Positions 25,854 to 34,599 of a stretch of DNA of 64,000 nucleotides are shown piece by piece. Under the pieces are notes generated by a model. That model made no database searches and was not told where the DNA came from. It saw nothing but the letters and a program-made list of their open reading frames with translations. Position 1 is the first letter of the stretch. Every line of letters begins with the position of its first letter. Source of the DNA: Fodinibius halophilus. Lineage in GTDB: Bacteria; Bacteroidota; Rhodothermia; Balneolales; Balneolaceae. Where the stretch lies: assembly GCF_011059105.1 (NCBI RefSeq), contig NZ_JAALLS010000009.1, forward strand, positions 85,904-149,903. Direction: 5' to 3'. The position numbers and the translations under genes are program-made.

Positions 25854-25892
25854 TTAGCAGCTATCTGTGACAGGATAGCTGCTAATTTTTTT
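25854..25892 (+). terminator. Strong Rho-independent terminator
   Basis: TTAGCAGCTATC (25854-25865) and GATAGCTGCTAA (25874-25885) pair perfectly over 12 bp with an 8-nt loop, followed by seven T. It ends transcription from the response regulator gene. Confidence 0.93.
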
Positions 25893-26013
25893 GAAGCCTG
25901 TCATTACCTCTTTACCACGTCAACTCTTCTCCTAAGGTTTACAGAAACTCTGCTATAATCATCAAAAAAAACGTAACTGCTATCTAGATAGCTCAAAAAG
26001 GATACAGACAAAT

Positions 26014-27753
26014 TTATACTTGAAAAGAGATTCCAAATTTTGTCCACCCATTTTGGCTAATATCAATTTCTCCCTCAAGCTGTTGGGTCAATGTCTTCAC
26101 CAACGTCATCCCCAAAGAGCTACTTTCCTGAAGTGAAAAATCATTGGGTAACTTATTTCCGTTATCTGCAACTGAAAAATGCACTATCCCATCTGTTTCA
26201 TCGAGTGATACTACGATCTCCCCTTCTTTGAGCTCTTTAAAACCATGTTTAAAAGCATTATTTAACAGTTCATTAAGAATAAGTCCCAAGGGCACAGCCT
26301 TTGTAATATCCAGATCAAAGCTCTTAACCTCTTTTGTAATTGCTATATTTTTTTGCTGAGAATTAAAAGCATCAGAAACCATTCCCGTAAAATCTTCGAT
26401 ATATTCTTGAATATTGATTGCTGACAGCGTCTCATTCTGATATAACTTCTCGTGGATCATTGCAATAGACCGGATGCGCGACTGCGTATCTTCAAAAACA
26501 GATACCAGAGACTCAGAAGATTCATGCTTTTGCAGCTCTAACAAACTGGATATAACAGCAAGGTTATTCTTTACCCGATGGTGGATCTCTTCTAAAAGAG
26601 TTTGTTTCTCTTTTAATGATTGTTCAATCTCTACCTCATTTTTCTTGCGTTCTGAAATATCTCTTACACTTCCCACAACCCCAACAGGCTCGCCACAATC
26701 ATCTGTTACCAATGCGCGTTGGTTATTAACCCAAATGTAATCTCCTTCATGAGTTTTAATACGAAACTCTGTTTCGTCTGCGAAGTATTCGCTATGGCCA
26801 TCCTTTTCCATATCCATAATTTCTTGTTTCATCTTCTTTATATCTTTCGGATGGACATGATCTAATACAAAAGATCGACCTTTTTTCAAGAATACATCAG
26901 TAGAATAGCCCAGCATCTCTTCCACATAGGGGCTTATGTATTTGTATTGCCCAGACTGAATGTCCAACTGATAAACAACATCACGAGAATGCTGCAAAAC
27001 CTTCTTAAATTTTGATTCACTCTTGGAAAGCTTATCATTCAAATTATTTATTTCTCTAAAAAATGAATTGACAACCAAATACCCAATCAACAAAAGCGTA
27101 ATCCCAACGATTGTAATAGTCCAAAAAATCAATGTTCTTACCCAACTTGCCAATTCGCCCATTGTATGCGAAAATTGTCCCTCCAGCTCTGTGAGTCTAC
27201 GATCAATTGAAGAAACTTCTGCTACAATTTGCTCTCTTTTCTCGACACCAAGCTCCCCTTTTTTTATAGCAGTATGTAGCTGTACTCCCAGCTTTTCCAG
27301 TTTTTCAATATGGGTATCTCCCTTAGCCCAAATACCGATTGCTTTCTGCAGAAGATCCAGATCCTTAAAATTTTGAGTAACCCAGATAAGTAAATCTATA
27401 TCTTTGTCTTGGCCTACACCCTGCTGAAAGCCCCGGTAAGCAACATCCAAATGGGGATTATCAGACATTAATGTCTTGCGAGCCTTTTCAAACCCCTGGT
27501 GTAGCTCTAACTTATCTTGGAATTTTTTATAGTAGGAAGGTTCTTTATGTATACTGTATTCTAATAATGAAGAAACGGCTTCTTTTTGAGCTTTTGTCCA
27601 CTGCCCTTCACCGGCGATATAAGCACGAACCGAAGAAAGTGTTTTGATTCCATAATAGCTACCGACCATCATAAACAAAGCCAGTACCACAAATACTAAA
27701 ATAATAGCAATCCGACTTCTATTATTGCTGATGCTATTTAATAAGCCAACCAT
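26014..27753 (-). CDS. Membrane sensor histidine kinase with PAS domain (HisKA_2 type)
   Basis: The protein has 579 residues. Transmembrane helices at about 14-36 and 205-230 enclose a helical sensor domain of about 170 residues. A PAS/PAC domain spans about 250-375 (VVYQLDIQSGQYKYISPYV; VVGSVRDISERKKNE). The dimerisation/phosphoacceptor region is HisKA_2: LLEEIHHRVKNNLAVISSLL, with the His near 390. The HATPase region has the N box (LILNELLNNAFKHG) and G boxes (VADNGNKL; SSLGMTLVKTL). The signal is unknown. It is convergent with the NarL-type regulator across a strong terminator. Confidence 0.9.
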   Translation of the reverse strand: MVGLLNSISNNRSRIAIILVFVVLALFMMVGSYYGIKTLSSVRAYIAGEGQWTKAQKEAVSSLLEYSIHKEPSYYKKFQDKLELHQGFEKARKTLMSDNPHLDVAYRGFQQGVGQDKDIDLLIWVTQNFKDLDLLQKAIGIWAKGDTHIEKLEKLGVQLHTAIKKGELGVEKREQIVAEVSSIDRRLTELEGQFSHTMGELASWVRTLIFWTITIVGITLLLIGYLVVNSFFREINNLNDKLSKSESKFKKVLQHSRDVVYQLDIQSGQYKYISPYVEEMLGYSTDVFLKKGRSFVLDHVHPKDIKKMKQEIMDMEKDGHSEYFADETEFRIKTHEGDYIWVNNQRALVTDDCGEPVGVVGSVRDISERKKNEVEIEQSLKEKQTLLEEIHHRVKNNLAVISSLLELQKHESSESLVSVFEDTQSRIRSIAMIHEKLYQNETLSAINIQEYIEDFTGMVSDAFNSQQKNIAITKEVKSFDLDITKAVPLGLILNELLNNAFKHGFKELKEGEIVVSLDETDGIVHFSVADNGNKLPNDFSLQESSSLGMTLVKTLTQQLEGEIDISQNGWTKFGISFQV

Positions 27754-28106
27754 AAGGTTATTTTTACTTATTTAACAAAGAAATGCTCACTAACATATAA
27801 ACCCTGATATGCAAGAAAGCTAATTGCTACACAAAAAGAGAGGAATATTAAATACTCCCCTCGCAAATGTATATGGTAGTACCCCTATTTTTTATACCCA
27901 ACCGTACCACTTTTCTGTTACCAAATAATTGTACTAATTATTAGCAACTAAATTAAATATTCAATGCCTTTGTAATATCCCGCAACATTTTTCCAATGAT
28001 TGCCAAATAATGTTCTGTAGAGAGAGGCATTCAACACTTTAGAGACTATTTCAAAAAAACCAAGACTTCTAAAGTACTTTTTTTAAAAATACTCCAGAAT
28101 AAAAAG
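27754..28106. other. Intergenic region between kinase gene and tRNA-Met
   Basis: About 350 bases with no coding frame. It must hold the kinase promoter, on the minus strand. The only structure seen is a loose dyad GAGGAATATT...AATACTCCCCTC near 27840-27865. Confidence 0.4.
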
Positions 28107-28180
28107 TACCGTGGGGCGGATTCGAACCGCCGACCTCCGGGTTATGAATCCGACGCTCTCACCAACTGAGCTACCACGGC
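28107..28180 (-). tRNA. trnM: tRNA-Met (anticodon CAT)
   Basis: A 74-nt cloverleaf on the minus strand. The acceptor arms GCCGTGG/CCACGGT pair (one G-U), the D arm has AGCTCAGTTGG, the anticodon loop TTCATAA gives CAT, and the T arm is GGCGG-TTCGAAT-CCGCC. CCA is not encoded. Elongator versus initiator identity, or a lysidine-modified Ile isoacceptor, cannot be settled with certainty. The stem has an A-C mismatch next to the anticodon loop. Confidence 0.93.
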
Positions 28181-28362
28181 ATGTCGATCAAATCAAGAGT
28201 TGCCAAATATAAAGCATTAATAGATAAATATTAAGTACTTTTTCTGCTTTTTTAATCTTTCTCCTCAGAAATAACACATCTTTTTTTGAGGCTCCTTTAA
28301 ATCACCTTATTTTCAAGCTTATTAATTTGAAAACCTATAAGCACTGAACATTTCTATTTCTC

Positions 28363-29829
28363 ATGGCAAAGAAAATCACCAGTAAAGACGAAGATTTTTC
28401 GCAATGGTATCAAGACATAATTCGTGAAGGAAAGCTGGCCGACCACTCTCCTGTTCGCGGCTGTATGGTAATTCGTCCCAATGGGTATGCCCTGTGGGAA
28501 AACATGCAAGACGCGCTTGACCAAATGTTTAAAGATACAGGCCATGAGAATGCCTATTTTCCGCTCTTCATCCCCAAGTCGTTCTTATCAAAGGAAGCCC
28601 AACACGTTGAAGGCTTTGCTAAAGAATGTGCGGTTGTAACCCATAGCAGACTACAGAGTTCTGATGACGGCGTAGAAGTTGATCCGGACTCAAAGCTGGA
28701 AGAAGAGCTTATTGTTCGCCCCACTTCTGAAACTATTATTTGGGATTCGTACCGAAACTGGATTCAATCGTATCGTGACCTTCCCATCCTCATTAACCAA
28801 TGGGCGAATGTCGTTCGGTGGGAGATGAGAACCCGCTTGTTTCTGCGTACCATGGAATTTTTATGGCAAGAAGGGCATACTGCTCACGCAACAAAAGAAG
28901 AAGCAGTAGACGAAACCAAGCAGATGCTTGAAGTCTATCGCACTTTTGCCGAAGAATATATGGCGATGCCAGTAGTTACCGGCGTTAAAACAGAATCAGA
29001 ACGGTTTGCCGGCGCCGTAGATACCTACTGTATCGAAACGCTGCTGCAAGATAATAAAGCCCTGCAAGCAGGTACTTCACACTTCCTGGGCCAAAATTTT
29101 GCAAAAGCATTTGATGTAAAGTTCCAAAGTTCCGAAGGGCAACATGAATATGTATGGGCAACCAGCTGGGGTGTTTCGACCCGACTGATCGGTGGTTTGA
29201 TAATGACGCATTCCGATGACCAAGGATTAGTATTGCCTCCTAAACTAGCCCCCAATCAAGTTTTTATTGTACCCATCTGGAAAAGCGATGAGCAAAAAGA
29301 GCAAGTGCTTGATTACTGCCATGAAATCATGGATGAACTCAAAGAGTTGAATGTTCGAATTAAACTTGACCACCGTGAAAATATGAGTCCCGGCTGGAAG
29401 TTCAATGAGCATGAAGCTGCGGGCATCCCACTAAGACTGACCATTGGACCTCGTGATCTTGAAAACAACAATGTTGAACTCGCACGTAGAGATACCGGTA
29501 ATAAAGAAATTGTTGACCGTGAGGGGATTGCTCAAAAAGTTGCAAACCTTCTTGAAACCATCCAGGATAAACTCTTTGAAACGGCACAACAAAGAATCCA
29601 GGATAATACTCACTCTGTTGATTCTTATGATGAGTTCAAAGAAGTGATCGAAAATGAGGGAGGCTTTGTTTATGCCCACTGGGACGGTACGGCCGAAACA
29701 GAAGAAAAAATCAAAGACGAAACAAAAGCTACGATTCGCTGCATTCCACTTGAGGACGGCGAAGAAGGTGAATGTATGGTTACGGGCAAACCATCAGAAC
29801 AAAAAGTTCTATTTGCACGTGCCTATTAA
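28363..29829 (+). CDS. proS: Prolyl-tRNA synthetase, short archaeal/eukaryotic-like type
   Basis: The protein has 488 residues without the large editing insertion of E. coli-type ProRS. It starts [17 protein letters not shown] and shows class II motif 2 [20 protein letters not shown], the proline-site segment HATKEEA, and [15 protein letters not shown]-terminal anticodon-binding domain and a zinc-like C-terminal extension follow (ending ACAY-type, here LFARAY). This type is common in Bacteroidota, Balneolota and some Firmicutes. It charges tRNA-Pro in the cytoplasm. The following PAP2-like gene starts 12 bp after its stop, so the four genes to 32419 appear to form one operon. Confidence 0.95.
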   Translation: MAKKITSKDEDFSQWYQDIIREGKLADHSPVRGCMVIRPNGYALWENMQDALDQMFKDTGHENAYFPLFIPKSFLSKEAQHVEGFAKECAVVTHSRLQSSDDGVEVDPDSKLEEELIVRPTSETIIWDSYRNWIQSYRDLPILINQWANVVRWEMRTRLFLRTMEFLWQEGHTAHATKEEAVDETKQMLEVYRTFAEEYMAMPVVTGVKTESERFAGAVDTYCIETLLQDNKALQAGTSHFLGQNFAKAFDVKFQSSEGQHEYVWATSWGVSTRLIGGLIMTHSDDQGLVLPPKLAPNQVFIVPIWKSDEQKEQVLDYCHEIMDELKELNVRIKLDHRENMSPGWKFNEHEAAGIPLRLTIGPRDLENNNVELARRDTGNKEIVDREGIAQKVANLLETIQDKLFETAQQRIQDNTHSVDSYDEFKEVIENEGGFVYAHWDGTAETEEKIKDETKATIRCIPLEDGEEGECMVTGKPSEQKVLFARAY

Positions 29830-29841
29830 AATGAGATAACA

Positions 29842-30516
29842 TTGGATCGGATATCAGTAAAACACAATAAATTCAGTATAAGACAACGCTTTCGAAATAC
29901 TGGCACTGCCGGCTTGATATCCGATCTTTTAAATCCACTGTTTCTACCTCCGGTTGTTATAGCTTTATTGGCAATATTAGTTGAACTGCCCCTACGTTCT
30001 ATTGCTTGGATTACGGCAGCAGCCCTTATCTTCTACACGATAATACCACTCTCTGCATCGTTATACTTATTAAAAACGAAGCAAATCTCTTCTATTGATC
30101 TGCCTGAGAGAAAATCACGAAATCAACTCTTTTTACTTTCGCTCGGCTGCTCATTATTCGCCTTTACTATTTATACTGTGGCAAATACGCATATAATCAT
30201 ACCTATTATAGCACTGATCTTTCTTATAAATGCGGGAATCGGCTATGGTATAAACTTTTGGTGGAAGATTAGCATGCACTCAGCATCCGGTTCTTCGGCT
30301 GGTGCTATTTTCCTTTTCTTCTCTCAGCAAGAAGTTTTACCCGCTTCTTTTGCAACTACTATTTTACCCTTGTTAATCCTTTTACTACTTTTACCATTAA
30401 TCATTTGGGCAAGATACCGTCTGAAGATTCATACATGGACAGAACTTCTTGCAGGTGCTGCAGCAGGTTTTCTGCTCACTATTATTGAATTAACCATGCT
30501 TACAGTAATATGGTAA
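29842..30516 (+). CDS. PAP2-like integral membrane protein
   Basis: The protein has 224 residues with five or six transmembrane helices. No ATG is available near the front, so the TTG at 29842 is the likely start, 12 bp after proS. A PAP2-type pattern is visible: MHSASGSSAGAI corresponds to the SGH motif region, and RYRLKIHTWTELLAG corresponds to the final R-x5-H-x3-D/E motif. PAP2 enzymes dephosphorylate lipid phosphates such as undecaprenyl pyrophosphate or phosphatidate. The first motif (KxxxxxxRP) is not clearly recognisable, though ERKSR at about 90-94 may stand in, so activity is uncertain. The stop overlaps the start of nnr by 7 nt, implying translational coupling. Confidence 0.7.
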   Translation: MDRISVKHNKFSIRQRFRNTGTAGLISDLLNPLFLPPVVIALLAILVELPLRSIAWITAAALIFYTIIPLSASLYLLKTKQISSIDLPERKSRNQLFLLSLGCSLFAFTIYTVANTHIIIPIIALIFLINAGIGYGINFWWKISMHSASGSSAGAIFLFFSQQEVLPASFATTILPLLILLLLLPLIIWARYRLKIHTWTELLAGAAAGFLLTIIELTMLTVIW

Positions 30517-32030
30517 ATACAAATCTGGAAGCCCCAGCTTCTCATTATCTGCTTACTTCTGAATTGAGTCAAGAGATAGATCAAAAAACTATTCAAAATA
30601 TAGGTATTGATGGTTTTACCCTGATGGAAGTAGCAGGAAAGTCTGCGAGCCAACTGCTTCTTGATCAATATTCGGAACTTTCGAACGGACTCTACCTCTG
30701 TGGAAAAGGCAACAATGCCGGAGATGCCTTAGTCTTGGCTAGATATTTATTACAAAATGATATAAAAGCTTCCATAGTTTTCATCAGTGGTAGTGATGAT
30801 CTTAGTGAAGACACGAGAACAAACTTGCAGCTGCTTCACAAGTATGACCAACACAACAGACTTAAAATTTATGAAAGCTGGAATGATGCCAAACCCCTCG
30901 ACACCTTTGATTTTGTTGTAGATGGATTACTGGGAACCGGCTTAAATAGCGATGTGCGCGGGAAATATGCAGAAGCTATCCAGTGGTGTAACCATCAACA
31001 GACTCCTGTTTTTGCAATGGATATTCCTACCGGCCTACATGCAGACTCCGGCGAAATCATGGGCATTGCCCTTCAAGCTGACCATACCTATTCATTCGGC
31101 GGTCGCAAGCAGGGATTTTATCTTGGAGACGGACCAAACCTGACCGGCAAGATTGACTACTGTGAACTTCCTTTTCCTAATAAGTATAAACAGGACTGTC
31201 ATAGCTTTTTGTTGGATGAAAGCTGGAACTCTACTGAGATATCCCCCACTGGTAAACACAAATACGATTCCGGGGTACTTTATGTAATTGCCGGCTCTGA
31301 AGGACTAACCGGTGCAGCTATTATGGCAACCAAAAGTGCCTGGGCTGAAGGAATAGGAGCAATCGTTCTCATCTGCCCGAGAGGTACTCTCCCAATCTAT
31401 GAACAAACCCTGCCCTCTATTATTAAAAAACCGGTAGGTGACAGAGATGACTTCTTCTTCAAAAAGAAACATATACAAAAGTCACTGCAAATTATTGGTG
31501 AAAAGGAGGGAGCATTACTTATTGGACCCGGCATTGGACGTGATAAAAGCACTATTGAATTTGTACAGTCGATTTTAGAGGAAAACTCAAAACCCACGCT
31601 CATTGATGCCGATGGCTTATGGTGCCTAAGCCAGTTAACAGAATGGCCAAAGCCTCATGACCGGAATTGGATTTTAACCCCGCATCCGGGAGAATTGAGT
31701 AAACTCACAGCTGAAAACTTTGATACAGATTACCAACGTCTGCAAATTGTGCAGCAAATTTCTCAAAAAGAAGGTGTTACCCTTCTCTCAAAAGGCATGC
31801 CCGGAATTATTGGAACACCTGAACCTAAATCTTATCTAACTAATTACGACACTACTCCTTTTGCCAGAGCCGGTAATGGTGATGTACTGGCAGGTAAAAT
31901 TGCATCCTATCTAGCACTGGGATACTCACCTGATACAAGTTGTGCAATGGGATTATTAAATGGAAAACAAAAACTGGATCATCTTTTAAAACAAAGCCAG
32001 GAAGTACCCGAACCTACAGACTTTATATGA
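30510..32030 (+). CDS. nnr: Bifunctional NAD(P)H-hydrate epimerase and ADP-dependent dehydratase
   Basis: This 506-residue fusion repairs hydrated NAD(P)H. The N-terminal YjeF_N epimerase domain is at 10-220 (LCGKGNNAGDALVLARYL; VDGLLGTGL; AMDIPTGLHADSG). The C-terminal YjeF_C carbohydrate-kinase-like dehydratase is at 235-490 (VIAGSEGLTGAAIMATKSA; LIGPGIGRD; WILTPHPGEL; ARAGNGDVLAGKI with catalytic Asp). The gene overlaps the PAP2-like gene by 7 nt (ATGGTAA) and the VanZ-like gene by 4 nt (ATGA). Two-domain fusions are the normal form in many bacteria. Confidence 0.95.
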   Translation: MVNTNLEAPASHYLLTSELSQEIDQKTIQNIGIDGFTLMEVAGKSASQLLLDQYSELSNGLYLCGKGNNAGDALVLARYLLQNDIKASIVFISGSDDLSEDTRTNLQLLHKYDQHNRLKIYESWNDAKPLDTFDFVVDGLLGTGLNSDVRGKYAEAIQWCNHQQTPVFAMDIPTGLHADSGEIMGIALQADHTYSFGGRKQGFYLGDGPNLTGKIDYCELPFPNKYKQDCHSFLLDESWNSTEISPTGKHKYDSGVLYVIAGSEGLTGAAIMATKSAWAEGIGAIVLICPRGTLPIYEQTLPSIIKKPVGDRDDFFFKKKHIQKSLQIIGEKEGALLIGPGIGRDKSTIEFVQSILEENSKPTLIDADGLWCLSQLTEWPKPHDRNWILTPHPGELSKLTAENFDTDYQRLQIVQQISQKEGVTLLSKGMPGIIGTPEPKSYLTNYDTTPFARAGNGDVLAGKIASYLALGYSPDTSCAMGLLNGKQKLDHLLKQSQEVPEPTDFI

Positions 32031-32419
32031 AGATTCATTTGTTCTACTCCTTTCTATCAAAAAATAGCTTCTTATTACCCCTTGCTATTATTGGATTAAC
32101 CATCGTTATGTTAAGCCTGACCTTATTGCCTGCTGAAACTTTTGCCCACAATGACCTGTGGACCTATGACAAAATTGGGCATCTACTTCTATTTGGAAGT
32201 TGGACCTACGTGCTTGGTTTATACCATGATATTCGTTGGAAAACACCTACCAATTTATGGGTTATATGTCTTATTGGAATCGGTTTTGGACTCATGGTTG
32301 AGGTCCTCCAGCACCTGCTTCCCCTAAACCGCCATGGCGACTGGGCCGATCTGGCCACCGATATTCTGGGATGCTTATTGGCTATATGGGCATTAAAGAA
32401 AACGATCCCCAATAAATAA
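32027..32419 (+). CDS. VanZ-like small membrane protein
   Basis: The ATG at 32027 overlaps the nnr stop (ATGA), which decides the start over a longer upstream extension in the same frame. The product is 130 residues with four transmembrane segments at about 15-34, 50-65, 75-95 and 108-124. The VanZ family segments are DKIGHLLLFGSWTYVLG and VEVLQHLLPLNRHGDWADL, with the conserved His, Asp and Glu/Gln set. VanZ-like proteins are widespread, with unclear function (teicoplanin resistance in VanZ itself). It is the last gene of the proS operon. Confidence 0.85.
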   Translation: MKIHLFYSFLSKNSFLLPLAIIGLTIVMLSLTLLPAETFAHNDLWTYDKIGHLLLFGSWTYVLGLYHDIRWKTPTNLWVICLIGIGFGLMVEVLQHLLPLNRHGDWADLATDILGCLLAIWALKKTIPNK

Positions 32420-32459
32420 CTCTTCCTTTTTGACTTTTTCGCCTTCTTGTTATTTATTT

Positions 32460-32477
32460 GTACTATACATATAGTAC
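32460..32477. promoter_or_regulatory. Perfect 8+8 bp dyad upstream of first TonB gene
   Basis: GTACTATA-CA-TATAGTAC is a perfect inverted repeat, 23 bp before the ATG at 32501. It has the size and symmetry of a repressor or activator operator. No comparable dyad is seen before the second TonB gene. Confidence 0.45.
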
Positions 32478-32500
32478 TAAACTCATAATAAAGCTGCGCC

Positions 32501-33154
32501 ATGAGAGGTAAATACAAAAAACCGACTCAGGACCTTCGCAACTATTACACTGTTTTTTTACAGTTGGGCATCGTAGCAGTACTCCTCATTTTTATTGTAG
32601 CAATGAAAGTTGAGTTTGTTGCTGAAAAACCCAATACGGACTTGACTGAAGAACAGGAAGTCACTAAGATGGAAGATATCATACAAACCAAGCAGGAAGA
32701 AACCCCGCCAACCCCTCCACGACCACAGGTACCAGTTGAAGTACCCAACGATGAAATCATCGAAGATCAGAGCATTGACCTGGATGCTGAAATGTCTTTA
32801 GATGAACCCCTGGATATGCCGCCCCCGCCCGAAGAAGAGGATGACGAAGAAAAGCTATTTGTCATTGTTGAAGAGATGCCAAAAATGAAAGGGGGACAAG
32901 AATGGCTGTACAATAATATCGAATATCCTGAAATGGCCCGAAAAGCAGGTATCGAGGGCAGGGTAATCATACAGTTTATTGTAAATAAAAAAGGCAAAGC
33001 TCAAAATCTGAAAATATTACGCAGCTTGGGAGGAGGATGCGACGAAGCAGCAAAAAAAGTTCTCCGAGATGCTGAATTTAGTATCGGTCGTCAAAGAGGT
33101 AGACCAGTAAAGGTAAAAATGTCACAAAGTATTGTCTTCAGATTGCAAAATTAA
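32501..33154 (+). CDS. TonB-family energy transducer, tandem copy 1
   Basis: The protein has 217 residues: a basic N-terminus, a transmembrane helix at about 18-36, an acidic and proline-rich periplasmic linker (66-115, for example EETPPTPPRPQ and PPPPEEEDDEE), and a TonB C-terminal domain at about 130-217 (IEYPEMARKAGIEGRVIIQF, ending SIVFRLQN). It transmits proton-motive force to outer-membrane receptors or supports another TonB-domain function. No ExbB/ExbD genes are adjacent. The paralogue 250 bp downstream is near-identical over residues 11-114 but has a diverged C-terminal half. No strong ribosome site is present here, unlike copy 2. Confidence 0.9.
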   Translation: MRGKYKKPTQDLRNYYTVFLQLGIVAVLLIFIVAMKVEFVAEKPNTDLTEEQEVTKMEDIIQTKQEETPPTPPRPQVPVEVPNDEIIEDQSIDLDAEMSLDEPLDMPPPPEEEDDEEKLFVIVEEMPKMKGGQEWLYNNIEYPEMARKAGIEGRVIIQFIVNKKGKAQNLKILRSLGGGCDEAAKKVLRDAEFSIGRQRGRPVKVKMSQSIVFRLQN

Positions 33155-33287
33155 GAGTTAGAAACTTAGGATCAGGTTTAAAAAAACAAGCAGTCAAATG
33201 GAATAAAGTGGAGGTATCTCACATTTTATAGTAATAATCGCCCATATGTTTACGTTTAATCACCTCTGCTTTGCAGCAAAACCTAGG

Positions 33288-33353
33288 AATGAAACAAATT
33301 ATTAGTTTTTCCTGTTATTTAAGTGGAGATTTATCAGAATTATTTGTTTCATT
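33288..33353. repeat. Inverted repeat between the tandem TonB genes
   Basis: AATGAAACAAAT (33288-33299) and ATTTGTTTCATT (33342-33353) are a perfect 12-bp inverted pair around 42 bases. Inner bases extend the match with one mismatch. It may end copy 1 transcription or regulate copy 2. Confidence 0.55.
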
Positions 33354-33403
33354 AGGTTTCCTAATAAAAACATTTTTCTTAAAAATTTAACGCGGAGGTA
33401 ATT

Positions 33404-34057
33404 ATGCGTTCAGACAGAAAGAAGCCTAAGTCTGATCTGAGGAACTACTACACTGTCTTTTTACAGTTGGGCATGGTAGCAGTACTTCTCATTTTTATTG
33501 TAGCAATGAAGGTTGAGTTTGTTGCTGAAAAACCCAATACGGACCTGACTGAAGAACAGGAAGTCACCAAGATGGAGGATATCGTACAAACCAAGCAGGA
33601 AGAAACCCCACCGCCCCCTCCACGCCCACAGGTGCCGGTTGAAGTACCCAATGATGAAATTATCGAAGATCAGAGCATTGATCTGGATGCTGAAATGTCT
33701 TTAGATGAACCCTTGGATATGCCTCCTCCACCTGAAGAAGAAGATGACGGCGAAGACTTCTTTGTTGCGGTTGAAAATATGCCCAAACTAAAAGGAGGAC
33801 TTGCTGGTCTTCAAAAACAGATTGAATACCCTGAAATGGCCCGAAAAGCGGGTATCGAGGGGAGAGTTATCATTCAGTTTGTTGTTACTGAAAATGGTAA
33901 TGTAGAAAACCCTCGTGTTATCCGAGGTATTGGGGGTGGTTGCGATAAAGAGGCACTTCGCGTAGTTAAAAAGGCTGAATTTCAACCTGGGCGGCAACGT
34001 GGTAAACCCGTACGTGTGCAATATAGTCTGCCAATTACCTTCCAGCTCCAGAACTAA
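33404..34057 (+). CDS. TonB-family energy transducer, tandem copy 2
   Basis: The protein has 217 residues, exactly the length of copy 1 and the same architecture: transmembrane helix at about 18-36, acidic/proline-rich linker (TPPPPPRPQ), TonB C-terminal domain ending PITFQLQN. Residues 11-114 differ from copy 1 at only three positions (Ile24Met, Ile61Val, Thr71Pro), and IEYPEMARKAGIEGRVIIQF is shared intact. The remaining C-terminal residues differ widely. A clear GGAGG precedes the ATG by 6-7 nt. A strong terminator follows. Its partner receptors are unknown. Confidence 0.9.
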   Translation: MRSDRKKPKSDLRNYYTVFLQLGMVAVLLIFIVAMKVEFVAEKPNTDLTEEQEVTKMEDIVQTKQEETPPPPPRPQVPVEVPNDEIIEDQSIDLDAEMSLDEPLDMPPPPEEEDDGEDFFVAVENMPKLKGGLAGLQKQIEYPEMARKAGIEGRVIIQFVVTENGNVENPRVIRGIGGGCDKEALRVVKKAEFQPGRQRGKPVRVQYSLPITFQLQN

Positions 34058-34080
34058 TATAGTAACCTATTTTACTTTCG

Positions 34081-34114
34081 GGGAGATACATCATCAGGTG
34101 TATCTCCCTTTTTT
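34081..34114 (+). terminator. Rho-independent terminator after TonB copy 2
   Basis: GGGAGATACA (34081-34090) pairs perfectly with TGTATCTCCC (34099-34108), followed by six T. Confidence 0.92.
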
Positions 34115-34150
34115 ATTTCTATCCAAAAAAGATAATAGACACCTATCGTT

Positions 34151-34597
34151 CTATTCAGCTGAAGAAATCCAGCTGGCAAATGTCGTTAACACTTCTTCCA
34201 GATTTGCATATCCTACCTTGCCAATAGCTTCATTCACAAAAGCCCACTGGACCTGCTCAATACCTTCCTCAGCCTGCGGCTTCAAATGTTCATCACACCA
34301 ATCCTCATACTGCATTACAAACCAGTATGTAGTCTTACCATAGCAGGTTCCATCCTGTTCATATTCATGATAGGTTTGCTGTAGTCCCCCAACGATATTA
34401 GGTAACTCAGATAAGCCAATTTCTTCTGCTACTTCTCGCACAGCACACTCTTCAATAGATTCTCCCTCTTCAATTTTGCCTTTGGGTAGATCCCATACTC
34501 CCCTTCTATATATAAGAACAATTTGAGGCGGGGTGGCTTCCGACTCATCTTTAAATAATACCCCGCCTGCTGCTGTAATTGGTTCAATATCCGACAT
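34151..34597 (-). CDS. Nudix hydrolase
   Basis: The protein has 148 residues. The Nudix box is complete: GKIEEGESIEECAVREVAEEIGL (residues about 44-66 overall), preceded by the substrate-side segment YRRGVWDLPKG. It cleaves nucleoside diphosphates linked to some other moiety; the substrate cannot be predicted from the motif, although the YRRGVWDLPKG-type start with a one-domain build is common in ADP-ribose- or diadenosine-type enzymes. It starts 2 bp after the stop of the DUF1844 gene and is therefore co-transcribed with it. Confidence 0.9.
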   Translation of the reverse strand: MSDIEPITAAGGVLFKDESEATPPQIVLIYRRGVWDLPKGKIEEGESIEECAVREVAEEIGLSELPNIVGGLQQTYHEYEQDGTCYGKTTYWFVMQYEDWCDEHLKPQAEEGIEQVQWAFVNEAIGKVGYANLEEVLTTFASWISSAE

Positions 34598-34599
34598 TA

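Noticed and set aside
31940..32026. Upstream extension of the VanZ-like gene inside nnr
   Set aside because: It overlaps nnr coding sequence; the ATGA overlap at 32027 gives a natural start.
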